From positions 1-64,000 of the forward strand of contig CAJHNH020008444.1 of the NCBI GenBank assembly GCA_905116865.2: a DNA stretch of 64,000 nucleotides. Reading direction: 5' to 3'. The stretch's first letter is position 1, and each line of letters begins with the position of its first letter. The position numbers were made by a program, and so were the translations under genes. The notes under the pieces are model-generated. The model was not told the DNA's origin. It worked only from the letters and a program-made list of their open reading frames with translations, and ran no database searches. Positions 63,801 to 64,000 of the stretch are shown here, piece after piece. The stretch is from Candidula unifasciata. Its lineage: Eukaryota > Mollusca > Gastropoda > Stylommatophora > Geomitridae.

Positions 63801-64000
63801 TCTGCTTCAGTTTTAGATCTTGTAAAATTATGCCGTGGTGAACAAACGTGAGAAGGTTAGTTGCGTATCCTTTACAGGACGTTGCAGAACCAAACCTAAC
63901 AGCCTCTGGCTGTTGTGTGGTTTTTCTAGGCAAATTTACGTCCAGTAGTTTGTCATTGCTTTCTGGACGGTCGGATTTCTTGATATCACTGTCAAAACCA
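24582..64000 (+). CDS. NUP214: Nuclear pore protein Nup214 (gene span, 24 exons seen, 3' end outside window)
   Basis: Cytoplasmic-filament nucleoporin that partners NUP88 and, through its N-terminal propeller, docks the mRNA-export helicase DDX19. The 24 exons all have GT/AG ends and compatible phases and sum to 3790 bases (1263 residues). Residues 1 to about 420 (exons 1-10) form the seven-bladed beta-propeller, with [30 protein letters not shown] and [10 protein letters not shown] closely matching vertebrate Nup214. Exons 11-16 are Ser/Thr/Pro/Ala-rich with scattered FPFGG, FSF and NLFGQ motifs. Exons 17-20 form the coiled coil that binds NUP88. Exon 21 holds the conserved [15 protein letters not shown] and KSTAP. 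Exon 22 has seven consecutive Gln. Exon 24 is strongly acidic. The large C-terminal FG domain must follow beyond the window. Confidence 0.94.
25200..25752. mobile_element. Foldback / MITE element, copy 2 (NUP214 intron 1)
   Basis: Long terminal inverted repeats: GGCTCTCCTTCGAACTTC at the left, GAAGTTCAAAGGAGAGCC at the right, extending inward through CAAACAAAT and ACAGGGCCTCAGTC. Flanked by GTTTTAAT (25192-25199) and GTTTTAGT (25753-25760), an 8-bp duplication with one mismatch, as hAT elements make. No transposase. Confidence 0.85.
25753..26486. other. NUP214 intron 1, right part
   Basis: Short (CA)n and (GT)n runs and a C27 tract at 26456-26482 directly before exon 2; no gene seen. Confidence 0.5.
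26487..26613 (+). CDS. NUP214: NUP214 exon 2
   Basis: 127 bases coding [12 protein letters not shown] through [17 protein letters not shown], first propeller blade. The acceptor CTCAG is preceded by an uninterrupted run of about 27 C, an extreme polypyrimidine tract. Phase 0 in, 1 out. Confidence 0.93.
26657..27610. mobile_element. Possible solo LTR or other element
   Basis: Non-repetitive sequence with AATAAAG near 27535 followed by ATATAAACCG, CTGTGCGCGTCAATTCG and a short tail, a layout like an LTR R/U5 end. I found no clear TG/CA ends or target duplication, so this is only a suggestion. Short frames inside are not credible genes. Confidence 0.3.
27795..28021 (+). CDS. NUP214: NUP214 exon 3
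   Basis: 227 bases coding [18 protein letters not shown] to [10 protein letters not shown]. It matches the vertebrate IIAFFDVRTF blade. TTCACAG acceptor, GTATAT donor, phase 0 out. Confidence 0.95.
28022..28705. other. NUP214 intron 3, left part
   Basis: A short T-rich direct repeat (TTTTTGTCATTCTATTGTG) at 28038-28090, then AT-rich sequence without features. Confidence 0.4.
28708..29145 (-). mobile_element. LINE reverse-transcriptase tail, antisense
   Basis: The minus strand reads [19 protein letters not shown] and [20 protein letters not shown], the YGCExW and MWxxRRMLxIxWxxxxxNxE pattern of LINE polyproteins, ending in a (TGA)n tail. Same family as 49636-50040 and 40010-40450. Confidence 0.8.
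29846..30135 (+). repeat. Family B dispersed repeat
   Basis: TTCACCAGCTGTAAAGGCCAG through CAGAACCTGAGTTTTGCATG and TGCAGACTCTTGGTTC to GGGGTCTTGGAACAC. Confidence 0.75.
30172..30503. mobile_element. hAT-type MITE with 8-bp TSD, carrying a nested insertion
   Basis: Ends are CAGTGGTTCTTAACC and GGTTGAGAACTGCTG. It is flanked by CTTTAGAG (30164-30171) and CCTTAGAG (30504-30511). The left (GACCCTTTAATACAGTTCCT) and right (GGGTCGCGACCCACAGGTTG) parts resemble a hAT-Charlie non-autonomous family that I know from vertebrate genomes. No transposase. Confidence 0.88.
30237..30411. mobile_element. Second element nested in the hAT MITE
   Basis: GATACCCAA occurs on both sides (30228-30236 and 30412-30420). 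Between them, 175 bases begin TGGTGGCC and end GGATTACCA, a short inverted end pair. CTAGGATTACCAGAT is also found at 24188-24202. Confidence 0.75.
30545..30740 (+). CDS. NUP214: NUP214 exon 4
   Basis: 196 bases coding [11 protein letters not shown], then [19 protein letters not shown] and [21 protein letters not shown] acceptor, GTAAGA donor, phase 1 out. It starts only 33 bases after the TSD of a hAT element. Confidence 0.95.
30860..30990 (-). repeat. Family B fragment, antisense
   Basis: GTCATAAAAGTCAGCTAATTAG and CTTTCTTCAGGAGTTTACAG, NUP214 intron 4. Confidence 0.55.
31205..31530 (-). mobile_element. LINE 3' tail, antisense
   Basis: The minus strand includes [16 protein letters not shown] and [15 protein letters not shown] stretches of a LINE end; decayed. 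It finishes about 100 bases before exon 5. Confidence 0.4.
31626..31754 (+). CDS. NUP214: NUP214 exon 5
   Basis: 129 bases coding [20 protein letters not shown] and [10 protein letters not shown], one of the best-conserved propeller stretches. Acceptor TTTCAG, donor GTACGA, phase 1 in and out. Confidence 0.95.
32280..32470 (+). mobile_element. LINE reverse-transcriptase tail
   Basis: Forward frame reads [20 protein letters not shown], then [13 protein letters not shown] and IITDIRK. Sense-oriented relative of the copy at 28708. Confidence 0.75.
32580..32930. repeat. Unclassified repeat-like block
   Basis: GC-balanced sequence ending TGATGATAATCCAACTAAC(TAAC)n, a tail typical of a retroposed copy. 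Family unknown. Confidence 0.35.
33523..33626 (+). CDS. NUP214: NUP214 exon 6
   Basis: 104 bases coding [17 protein letters not shown] and PVVIMTSAR, matching vertebrate VLDVLWIGTYVFAIVYA. Acceptor CCATAG, donor GTGAGT, phase 0 out. Confidence 0.94.
33930..34130 (+). repeat. Family C dispersed repeat
   Basis: GACGTTGCAGAACCAGCCC, TCAGTAGTTTGCCATTGCTT and GGGTTCGAACCCTTAAC (B-box-like). Also at 60480-60690 and 63845-64000. Confidence 0.6.
35000..36420 (+). mobile_element. Retroelement 3' part (zinc-finger and nuclease-like C-terminus)
   Basis: An intact 273-codon frame (35128-35949) contains [14 protein letters not shown], a CxxC...H finger in the usual place after the reverse transcriptase of LINE polyproteins, and later [23 protein letters not shown], which resembles a PD-(D/E)xK-type nuclease core. 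The reading frame has no stop for 820 bases, unlike all other LINE pieces here, so the insertion is young. GC content is above its surroundings. The 3' tail seems to run to about 36420, very near the acceptor of NUP214 exon 7. Confidence 0.65.
36456..36550 (+). CDS. NUP214: NUP214 exon 7
   Basis: 95 bases coding [20 protein letters not shown] and YFFHFIQKW, matching the vertebrate [26 protein letters not shown] segment. Acceptor TTTCAG, donor GTACGA, phase 2 out. A retroelement and its tail end shortly upstream. Confidence 0.93.
36751..37012 (+). mobile_element. tRNA-derived SINE, family A (best copy)
   Basis: Head GTGGTGTAGTGGCTAAACGC and CATGGGTTCAGTTC (A and B box), body AGTCCTGAGAAGTAAAGGC, CTAGCCCTATATGCCCGG and GAAGGCGTGG. 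Confidence 0.85.
37085..37215 (-). repeat. SINE family A, antisense fragment
   Basis: GCATATAGGGCTAGA and CTACTTCCCAGGACTC are reverse complements of family A motifs. Confidence 0.6.
37656..37725 (+). CDS. NUP214: NUP214 exon 8
   Basis: 70 bases coding [23 protein letters not shown]. Counterpart of the vertebrate DLVLAASAASTEVSILAR. Acceptor TTCCAG, donor GTGAGA, phase 0 out. Confidence 0.93.
37760..37930 (+). repeat. SINE family A fragment
   Basis: Contains GAAAGTAAAGGCAGCTGGTGTGATC and CACATATCATGTGCTGGTTGGTCTA in family A order. Confidence 0.5.
38431..38557 (+). CDS. NUP214: NUP214 exon 9
   Basis: 127 bases coding [19 protein letters not shown] and [10 protein letters not shown], matching NWESWLLEDSSRAELPVT and LPMGVVVDYT of vertebrates. 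Acceptor CCGCAG, donor GTTAGT, phase 1 out. Confidence 0.95.
38835..39000 (+). repeat. SINE family A core, duplicated
   Basis: GGTAAAGATGTCCAGTGTGAT and GGCAAAGATGCCCAATGTGAT occur 120 bases apart, two partial cores in tandem. Confidence 0.5.
39427..39579 (+). CDS. NUP214: NUP214 exon 10
   Basis: 153 bases coding [20 protein letters not shown], the last propeller segment, then a linker. Acceptor CACCAG, donor GTAAGT, phase 1 in and out. Confidence 0.94.
39700..40010. repeat. Tandem about 120-bp repeat with (TATG)n
   Basis: GATTTGACAAGCAGACAG recurs at 39790 and 39937, each followed by a CAGAAAT and TTTACA segment; a further relative is at 40480-40580. Flanked by ATGTATGT-rich microsatellite. 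Confidence 0.6.
40010..40450 (+). mobile_element. LINE reverse-transcriptase tail
   Basis: Forward frames read [20 protein letters not shown] and, downstream, GAGGCATGATGGCCCACGCC-ATTCGGCAAGGCAC plus (TGA)n. Sense copy of the family at 28708 and 49636. Confidence 0.75.
41120..41608 (+). CDS. NUP214: NUP214 exon 11 (Ser/Thr/Pro/Ala-rich, early FG-like motifs)
   Basis: 489 bases, the largest exon seen. Composition is Ala, Pro, Ser and Thr with FPFAGF, two FPFGG and FSFS motifs near its 3' half. Acceptor GTCAG and donor GTGAGG, phase 1 at both ends. Low-complexity sequence makes the exact ends less sure than for the propeller exons, but the frame is open throughout and joins both neighbours. 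Confidence 0.85.
41950..42240 (-). repeat. Family B repeat, antisense
   Basis: GGTTTCCAGGGTTCCATTGTG, GGAACCAACAGCCTGCC, CTTTCTGCAGAAGTTAGC. Confidence 0.65.
42598..42680 (+). CDS. NUP214: NUP214 exon 12
   Basis: 83 bases coding [20 protein letters not shown] and PPKPFVQ. Acceptor TTTACAG, donor GTCAGT, phase 0 out. It carries one FPFAG motif. Confidence 0.85.
43063..43312 (+). mobile_element. tRNA-derived SINE, family A
   Basis: CGTGGCATAGTGGCTAGACG and ATGGGTTTGCTTCC head, GGGAAGTAAAGGTGGCTGGC body, CTATACGCCTAAAGGTGTGG end. Confidence 0.8.
43426..43564 (+). CDS. NUP214: NUP214 exon 13
   Basis: 139 bases coding [16 protein letters not shown], then [15 protein letters not shown], with two FG dipeptides. 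Acceptor TTTTAG, donor GTAAAT, phase 1 out. A 26-bp minisatellite begins about 110 bases downstream. Confidence 0.88.
43675..44265. repeat. Minisatellite, 26-bp unit, about 22 copies
   Basis: Unit GGCCTCTGTGTTACACTTAT plus TGGATG. As 26 is not a multiple of three, all plus frames cycle through the same residues with a 78-bp period and stay open for 176-223 codons. Intron 13 of NUP214; not a gene. Confidence 0.97.
44390..44600 (+). mobile_element. LINE fragment, RNase H end
   Basis: Forward reading [20 protein letters not shown] and [13 protein letters not shown] matches the end of a LINE RNase H domain. A diverged relative lies at 45140-45340. Confidence 0.65.
45140..45390 (+). mobile_element. 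LINE fragment, RNase H end (diverged)
   Basis: Same order of motifs as 44390 (AATAAGCTGACAGATTGGCT, GCATGACTAGCTAGACGTGG) with more decay. Confidence 0.5.
45497..45682 (+). CDS. NUP214: NUP214 exon 14
   Basis: 186 bases, open and Ala/Pro/Gly-rich, with phases 1 and 1. Acceptor CGACAG, donor GTAGGT. The intron after it contains a C tract of about 106 bases. Confidence 0.82.
45804..45909. repeat. Poly-C tract, about 106 bases
   Basis: C run broken only by two A near 45886 and 45892, in NUP214 intron 14. Length is uncertain in any sequencing technology. Confidence 0.9.
46000..46215 (-). mobile_element. LINE 3' tail, antisense (weak)
   Basis: CATGACGTTTCAAGTGACC and CCACATCCTGAGCCCATC resemble antisense LINE tails near 9500 and 55850. 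Confidence 0.3.
46583..46663 (+). CDS. NUP214: NUP214 exon 15
   Basis: 81 bases, Gln/Pro-rich ([19 protein letters not shown]). Acceptor GTTGCAG, donor GTATGT, phase 1 at both ends. There is no strong homology; it is supported by splice sites and frame. An alternative acceptor three bases later (CAGCAG) is possible. Confidence 0.68.
46690..47395 (+). mobile_element. Truncated LINE: RNase H domain and C-terminal finger
   Basis: Frame 1 (46744-46935) reads [14 protein letters not shown] and [17 protein letters not shown]; after a one-base shift near 46935, frame 2 continues [12 protein letters not shown] to [18 protein letters not shown]. RNase H residues (Asp of TDS, Asp of DALA) and the CxC...HxxxxC finger are seen. 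It ends in (GAA)n at 47381-47398. Starts about 30 bases after the exon 15 donor. Confidence 0.88.
47455..47665 (-). repeat. Family B repeat, antisense
   Basis: GAAACCAACAGTCTGCATACAA, CCAGAAGTGGATGAACTACC, CTTTCTGCCGGAGTCTACAGC. Confidence 0.7.
47812..48535. repeat. Minisatellite, 33-bp unit, 22 copies
   Basis: Unit TTGTATCCAACCAGTGCTTC plus TCTCACCTGTATG. The period is a multiple of three and no unit frame has a stop in at least three plus frames and one minus frame (239-309 codons). In NUP214 intron 15; not believed to be a gene. Confidence 0.97.
48645..48900 (+). repeat. Family B dispersed repeat
   Basis: TTCTGGTTGTTCATTCATGTC, CTGTTGGTCCCTTGCCTCTC and a C-rich end at 48868. Confidence 0.6.
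49016..49165. mobile_element. hAT-like fragment
   Basis: CAGGGTTATTCAACTTGCGG-CCC resembles a hAT end that recurs at 59698 (CAGGGCTATTCAGAAGGTGG-CCC). No opposite end found. Confidence 0.4.
49296..49378 (+). CDS. NUP214: NUP214 exon 16
   Basis: 83 bases coding [20 protein letters not shown] and FTQNIMEE, leading into the coiled coil. Acceptor TTCACAG, donor GTAGGT, phase 0 out. Confidence 0.85.
49552..50370. mobile_element. hAT-type MITE with perfect 8-bp TSD, interrupted by a LINE
   Basis: Ends TAGGGCTGTACTGAATA and TATTCGGTACAGCCCTA are inverted. ATTTTAAC flanks both sides (49544-49551 and 50371-50378). The interior repeats TTCGGCCGAATA palindromes. A LINE tail occupies 49636-50040. No transposase. 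Confidence 0.92.
49636..50040 (-). mobile_element. LINE tail nested in the MITE, antisense
   Basis: Closely similar to 28713-29110 (shared TCTTCGGGCTCCCGCCTCTTT and GGCCTCTAGAAATTGTTTG). Starts at a (ATC)n run, the LINE 3' end. Confidence 0.8.
50536..50735 (+). mobile_element. tRNA-derived SINE, second family
   Basis: GCTAGCTTAGTTGGTTAAACC and GTGGTTCGGGTTCACAC (A and B box), then AAGGTTGCGATATCCATAGT. Sense copy of the element at 2783-2998. Confidence 0.8.
50880..51490 (+). repeat. Family B repeat with a GC-rich insert
   Basis: Family B left part at 50905-51060 (GTGAATTCCGGCGGAAGGTC, TGGACCTGAGTTTTGCGTG) and right remnant at 51465-51490. In between, 51130-51410 is GC-rich and unlike its surroundings, with overlapping open frames of 60-190 codons and no recognised domain. 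Confidence 0.5.
51630..51900 (-). mobile_element. LINE fragment, RNase H end, antisense
   Basis: The minus strand reads [20 protein letters not shown] and [12 protein letters not shown], the GNxxADRLA end of RNase H. Confidence 0.7.
51945..52540. repeat. Minisatellite, 20-bp unit, about 30 copies
   Basis: Unit ATTCTCATGCTAGATGTTCC with variants GTTCGG and TCCCATTG. The variants recur in a higher-order block (about 140 bp). Ends 90 bases before NUP214 exon 17. Confidence 0.97.
52633..52782 (+). CDS. NUP214: NUP214 exon 17 (coiled coil start)
   Basis: 150 bases coding [20 protein letters not shown] and [17 protein letters not shown], closely matching the vertebrate FQKEMEELKART and VGTSEEMKMLR segments. 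Acceptor ACTAG, donor GTAAAC, phase 0. Confidence 0.95.
53050..53230 (-). mobile_element. LINE 3' tail, antisense
   Basis: Reverse complement of [17 protein letters not shown] and [17 protein letters not shown] tail, as in the plus copies at 2665 and 62086. Confidence 0.6.
53290..53560 (-). repeat. Family B repeat, antisense
   Basis: GTGTGGGTCCCAGGGCCCCA, AGGAACCAACAGC, ACCTGAGTTTACAGTCAG. Confidence 0.65.
53800..54020. repeat. Degenerate GATTACAGT/AATTATTAT repeat
   Basis: About eight loose copies of GATTACAGTTGTAATA just upstream of exon 18. Confidence 0.6.
54045..54164 (+). CDS. NUP214: NUP214 exon 18 (coiled coil)
   Basis: 120 bases coding [20 protein letters not shown] and [15 protein letters not shown]. 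Acceptor TTTTAG, donor GTAATA, phase 0 at both ends. Confidence 0.88.
54220..54500 (+). mobile_element. LINE 3' tail
   Basis: ATCTTGTCTCAGAAGCTGAA, GGTACCAGCAAGGAGGGGCA and GCACGAAGATGGGTACAGG parallel the copy at 62086-62230. Confidence 0.65.
55148..55293 (+). CDS. NUP214: NUP214 exon 19 (coiled coil)
   Basis: 146 bases coding [20 protein letters not shown] and [16 protein letters not shown], matching vertebrate RPLDPKSEAQLQEI and WDQHLEQKKKQR. Acceptor TCTTAG, donor GTTTGT, phase 2 out. Confidence 0.95.
55435..55545 (+). repeat. Family D dispersed repeat
   Basis: GCGATGGCGAGTATGACTAG, AGTCTTCCACAATGATAGC, TTTCAGGACCATTGTTA. Confidence 0.5.
55640..56060 (-). mobile_element. LINE 3' tail, antisense
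   Basis: Long stretch resembling the reverse complement of LINE tails (CATGACCAAACCATCTGTC, CTTATTCCAGCAGCTTTTC). Preceded by a (CTC/CTT)n run at 55575-55650. Confidence 0.5.
56390..56850. repeat. Degenerate tandem repeat, about 30 bp
   Basis: Loose copies of GTATCATTTATAAATCATTC and TATGTTGT over 450 bases before exon 20. Confidence 0.7.
56880..57047 (+). CDS. NUP214: NUP214 exon 20 (coiled coil)
   Basis: 168 bases coding [20 protein letters not shown] and [16 protein letters not shown], matching vertebrate LFNTLANNREII and LVDSLQQLRLYK. Acceptor CCCCAG, donor GTGAGT, phase 2 out. A minisatellite begins within 20 bases of the donor. Confidence 0.95.
57065..57640. repeat. Minisatellite, mixed 30/36-bp units
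   Basis: Two unit types alternate: GTTTGTAGCATGGGCTGATG and GCTTGTAGCACTGAGGGTGG, each ending GTACTGTGTAG or similar. Begins 17 bases after the exon 20 donor. Confidence 0.95.
57797..57945 (+). CDS. NUP214: NUP214 exon 21
   Basis: 149 bases coding [20 protein letters not shown] and VKSTAP, the counterpart of vertebrate [20 protein letters not shown] and VRSTAP. Acceptor CTAAAG, donor GTGATG, phase 1 out. Confidence 0.93.
58165..58340 (+). mobile_element. tRNA-derived SINE, family A
   Basis: GCAGTAACATAGCGGCTAGC, CTAGGGTTCAGAGCC head and GTGGGAAGTAAAAGTGGCTA body. Confidence 0.75.
58595..58985 (+). repeat. Two partial family B copies in tandem
   Basis: A right part (GTTGGTTCTGCCTCTCAGGC at 58628) precedes a fuller copy (GGCTGTAAAAGTCACCGGAA at 58770 to AGCATGCTTGTTG). 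Confidence 0.65.
59008..59095. repeat. 16-bp tandem repeat, about 5 copies
   Basis: AACCATCTCATTGTTG units ending 10 bases before the exon 22 acceptor AG. Confidence 0.95.
59106..59291 (+). CDS. NUP214: NUP214 exon 22 (poly-Gln)
   Basis: 186 bases coding [19 protein letters not shown], then seven Gln in a row within a Pro/Gln-rich stretch. Acceptor CCACAG, donor GTTAGT, phase 1 in and out. A 16-bp tandem repeat lies directly before the acceptor. Confidence 0.9.
59350..59690 (-). mobile_element. LINE 3' tail, antisense
   Basis: Starts with (CATCAT)n, then GGGCTTGCAGTCTCTGCCTCC and TTGTTCTAGGATTTCTCTTTG. Orientation follows from the (TGA)n 3' end on the minus strand. Confidence 0.5.
59755..60185. 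repeat. Minisatellite, 40-bp unit, about 11 copies
   Basis: Unit TTATATTTTATAGGATTCCT plus TTACATTTCTGACCCCACAC. The first unit overlaps a hAT-like end (GGTGGCCCACATTTCTGACC), suggesting it grew from that fragment. Confidence 0.95.
60480..60700 (+). repeat. Family C dispersed repeat
   Basis: TTGCCTGTCCTTTACAGGAA, CAGAACCAGCCCCAGCATTG, CACCTGCTGCTAGGATCGAACC. Confidence 0.6.
60804..61114 (+). CDS. NUP214: NUP214 exon 23
   Basis: 311 bases in open frame joining exon 22 in phase 1 and ending in phase 0. The product is low in complexity, with one FG ([11 protein letters not shown]) and Ala/Gly/Pro-rich runs. Acceptor CTTTTAG, donor GTAAGC. Confidence 0.85.
61340..61510 (+). repeat. Family D repeat joined to nested-element-like sequence
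   Basis: ATTGGCACAGGAATAGAGCC-GCTGTGGGGTGAC also occurs inside the nested element at 30345-30380; family D follows at 61415. Confidence 0.5.
61510..61880. repeat. Probable LINE tail, antisense
   Basis: Pyrimidine-rich sequence resembling other antisense tails (TTATATCGGGCCGACCTCATT). Weak. Confidence 0.35.
62075..62330 (+). mobile_element. LINE 3' tail
   Basis: Open frame 62086-62325 reads [20 protein letters not shown] and [20 protein letters not shown], the standard LINE end. Lies 85 bases before NUP214 exon 24. Confidence 0.85.
62415..62649 (+). CDS. NUP214: NUP214 exon 24 (acidic tract)
   Basis: 235 bases, phase 0 in and 1 out. The first half is Pro/Thr-rich; the second half is a run of about 35 residues that are nearly all Glu and Asp with three Tyr (pattern [20 protein letters not shown]). 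Acceptor CTCCAG, donor GTGAGT. The downstream exon lies outside the window. Confidence 0.85.
62690..63110. repeat. Degenerate about 95-bp repeat, T/C-rich
   Basis: CGTCATCTGTTTTGCTCTGCC and TTATGCCATTGTTTTCTTTG recur several times in this NUP214 intron. The 271-codon frame here is probably chance. Confidence 0.6.
63105..63275 (+). repeat. Family B fragment
   Basis: AGAAAGTTCTGGTTGTTCATC, TTGAGTTTTGCATG, CCAACTTCGAAGGAAACATC; the last words are followed at once by the 24-bp array. Confidence 0.65.
63275..63590. repeat. Minisatellite, 24-bp unit, about 13 copies
   Basis: Unit CATCAATACTACTATCTACT plus TTAGCCA, with a shorter form lacking three bases. Open frames on both strands reflect the period. 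Confidence 0.95.
63845..64000 (+). repeat. Family C dispersed repeat, cut by window end
   Basis: TTTACAGGACGTTGCAGAACC and CCAGTAGTTTGTCATTGCTT. Confidence 0.6.

Overview
This is a eukaryotic, intron-rich, repeat-laden animal window. It is most likely from a lophotrochozoan, perhaps a gastropod mollusc. That guess rests on the gene structure, the many tRNA-derived SINEs, the LINE 3' tails and the abundant minisatellites; no sequence here is diagnostic of a species. Nothing looks prokaryotic, and most open reading frames are chance frames through repeats. Family matches were made by recalling the proteins, not by a database search.

Two real genes lie head to head. On the minus strand (about 22755 down to 6378) is QTRT1, the catalytic subunit of eukaryotic tRNA-guanine transglycosylase, in nine exons. 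I could place eight exons with intact splice sites and matching phases; together with a normal-sized exon 2 they would give about 400 residues, close to the 403 of the human protein. Exon 2 is the exception: its first nine codons are visible, then the sequence runs straight into a 20-bp satellite array and the other 14 or so codons are not where they should be. On the plus strand (24582 to beyond the right edge) is NUP214, the cytoplasmic-filament nucleoporin. I traced 24 exons (3790 coding bases, about 1263 residues) covering the N-terminal beta-propeller, a Ser/Thr/Pro-rich linker with a few FxFG-like motifs, the central coiled coil and an acidic segment. The C-terminal FG domain lies outside the window. 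The start codons are 1.8 kb apart, so the genes probably share a divergent promoter region. That region holds an (AT)40 tract and a nearly perfect 190-bp hairpin.

Layout: 1-2160 looks like low-quality sequence with LINE debris; 2160-6300 is intergenic repeats downstream of QTRT1; 6299-22755 is QTRT1, with introns full of minisatellites (51, 24, 21, 22, 30, 48, 22 and 20 bp units); 22756-24581 is the intergenic promoter region; 24582-64000 is NUP214, with introns holding LINE tails, SINEs, hAT-type MITEs and further minisatellites (26, 33, 20, 30-36, 16, 40 and 24 bp units).

The two genes do not form a pathway: one modifies tRNA anticodons with queuine, the other helps mRNA export at the nuclear pore. 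The more unusual content is structural. It includes minisatellites abutting splice sites, a duplicated segment patched with motifs of the neighbouring array, nested hAT elements with clear 8-9 bp target-site duplications, and related foldback elements in the first introns of both genes.
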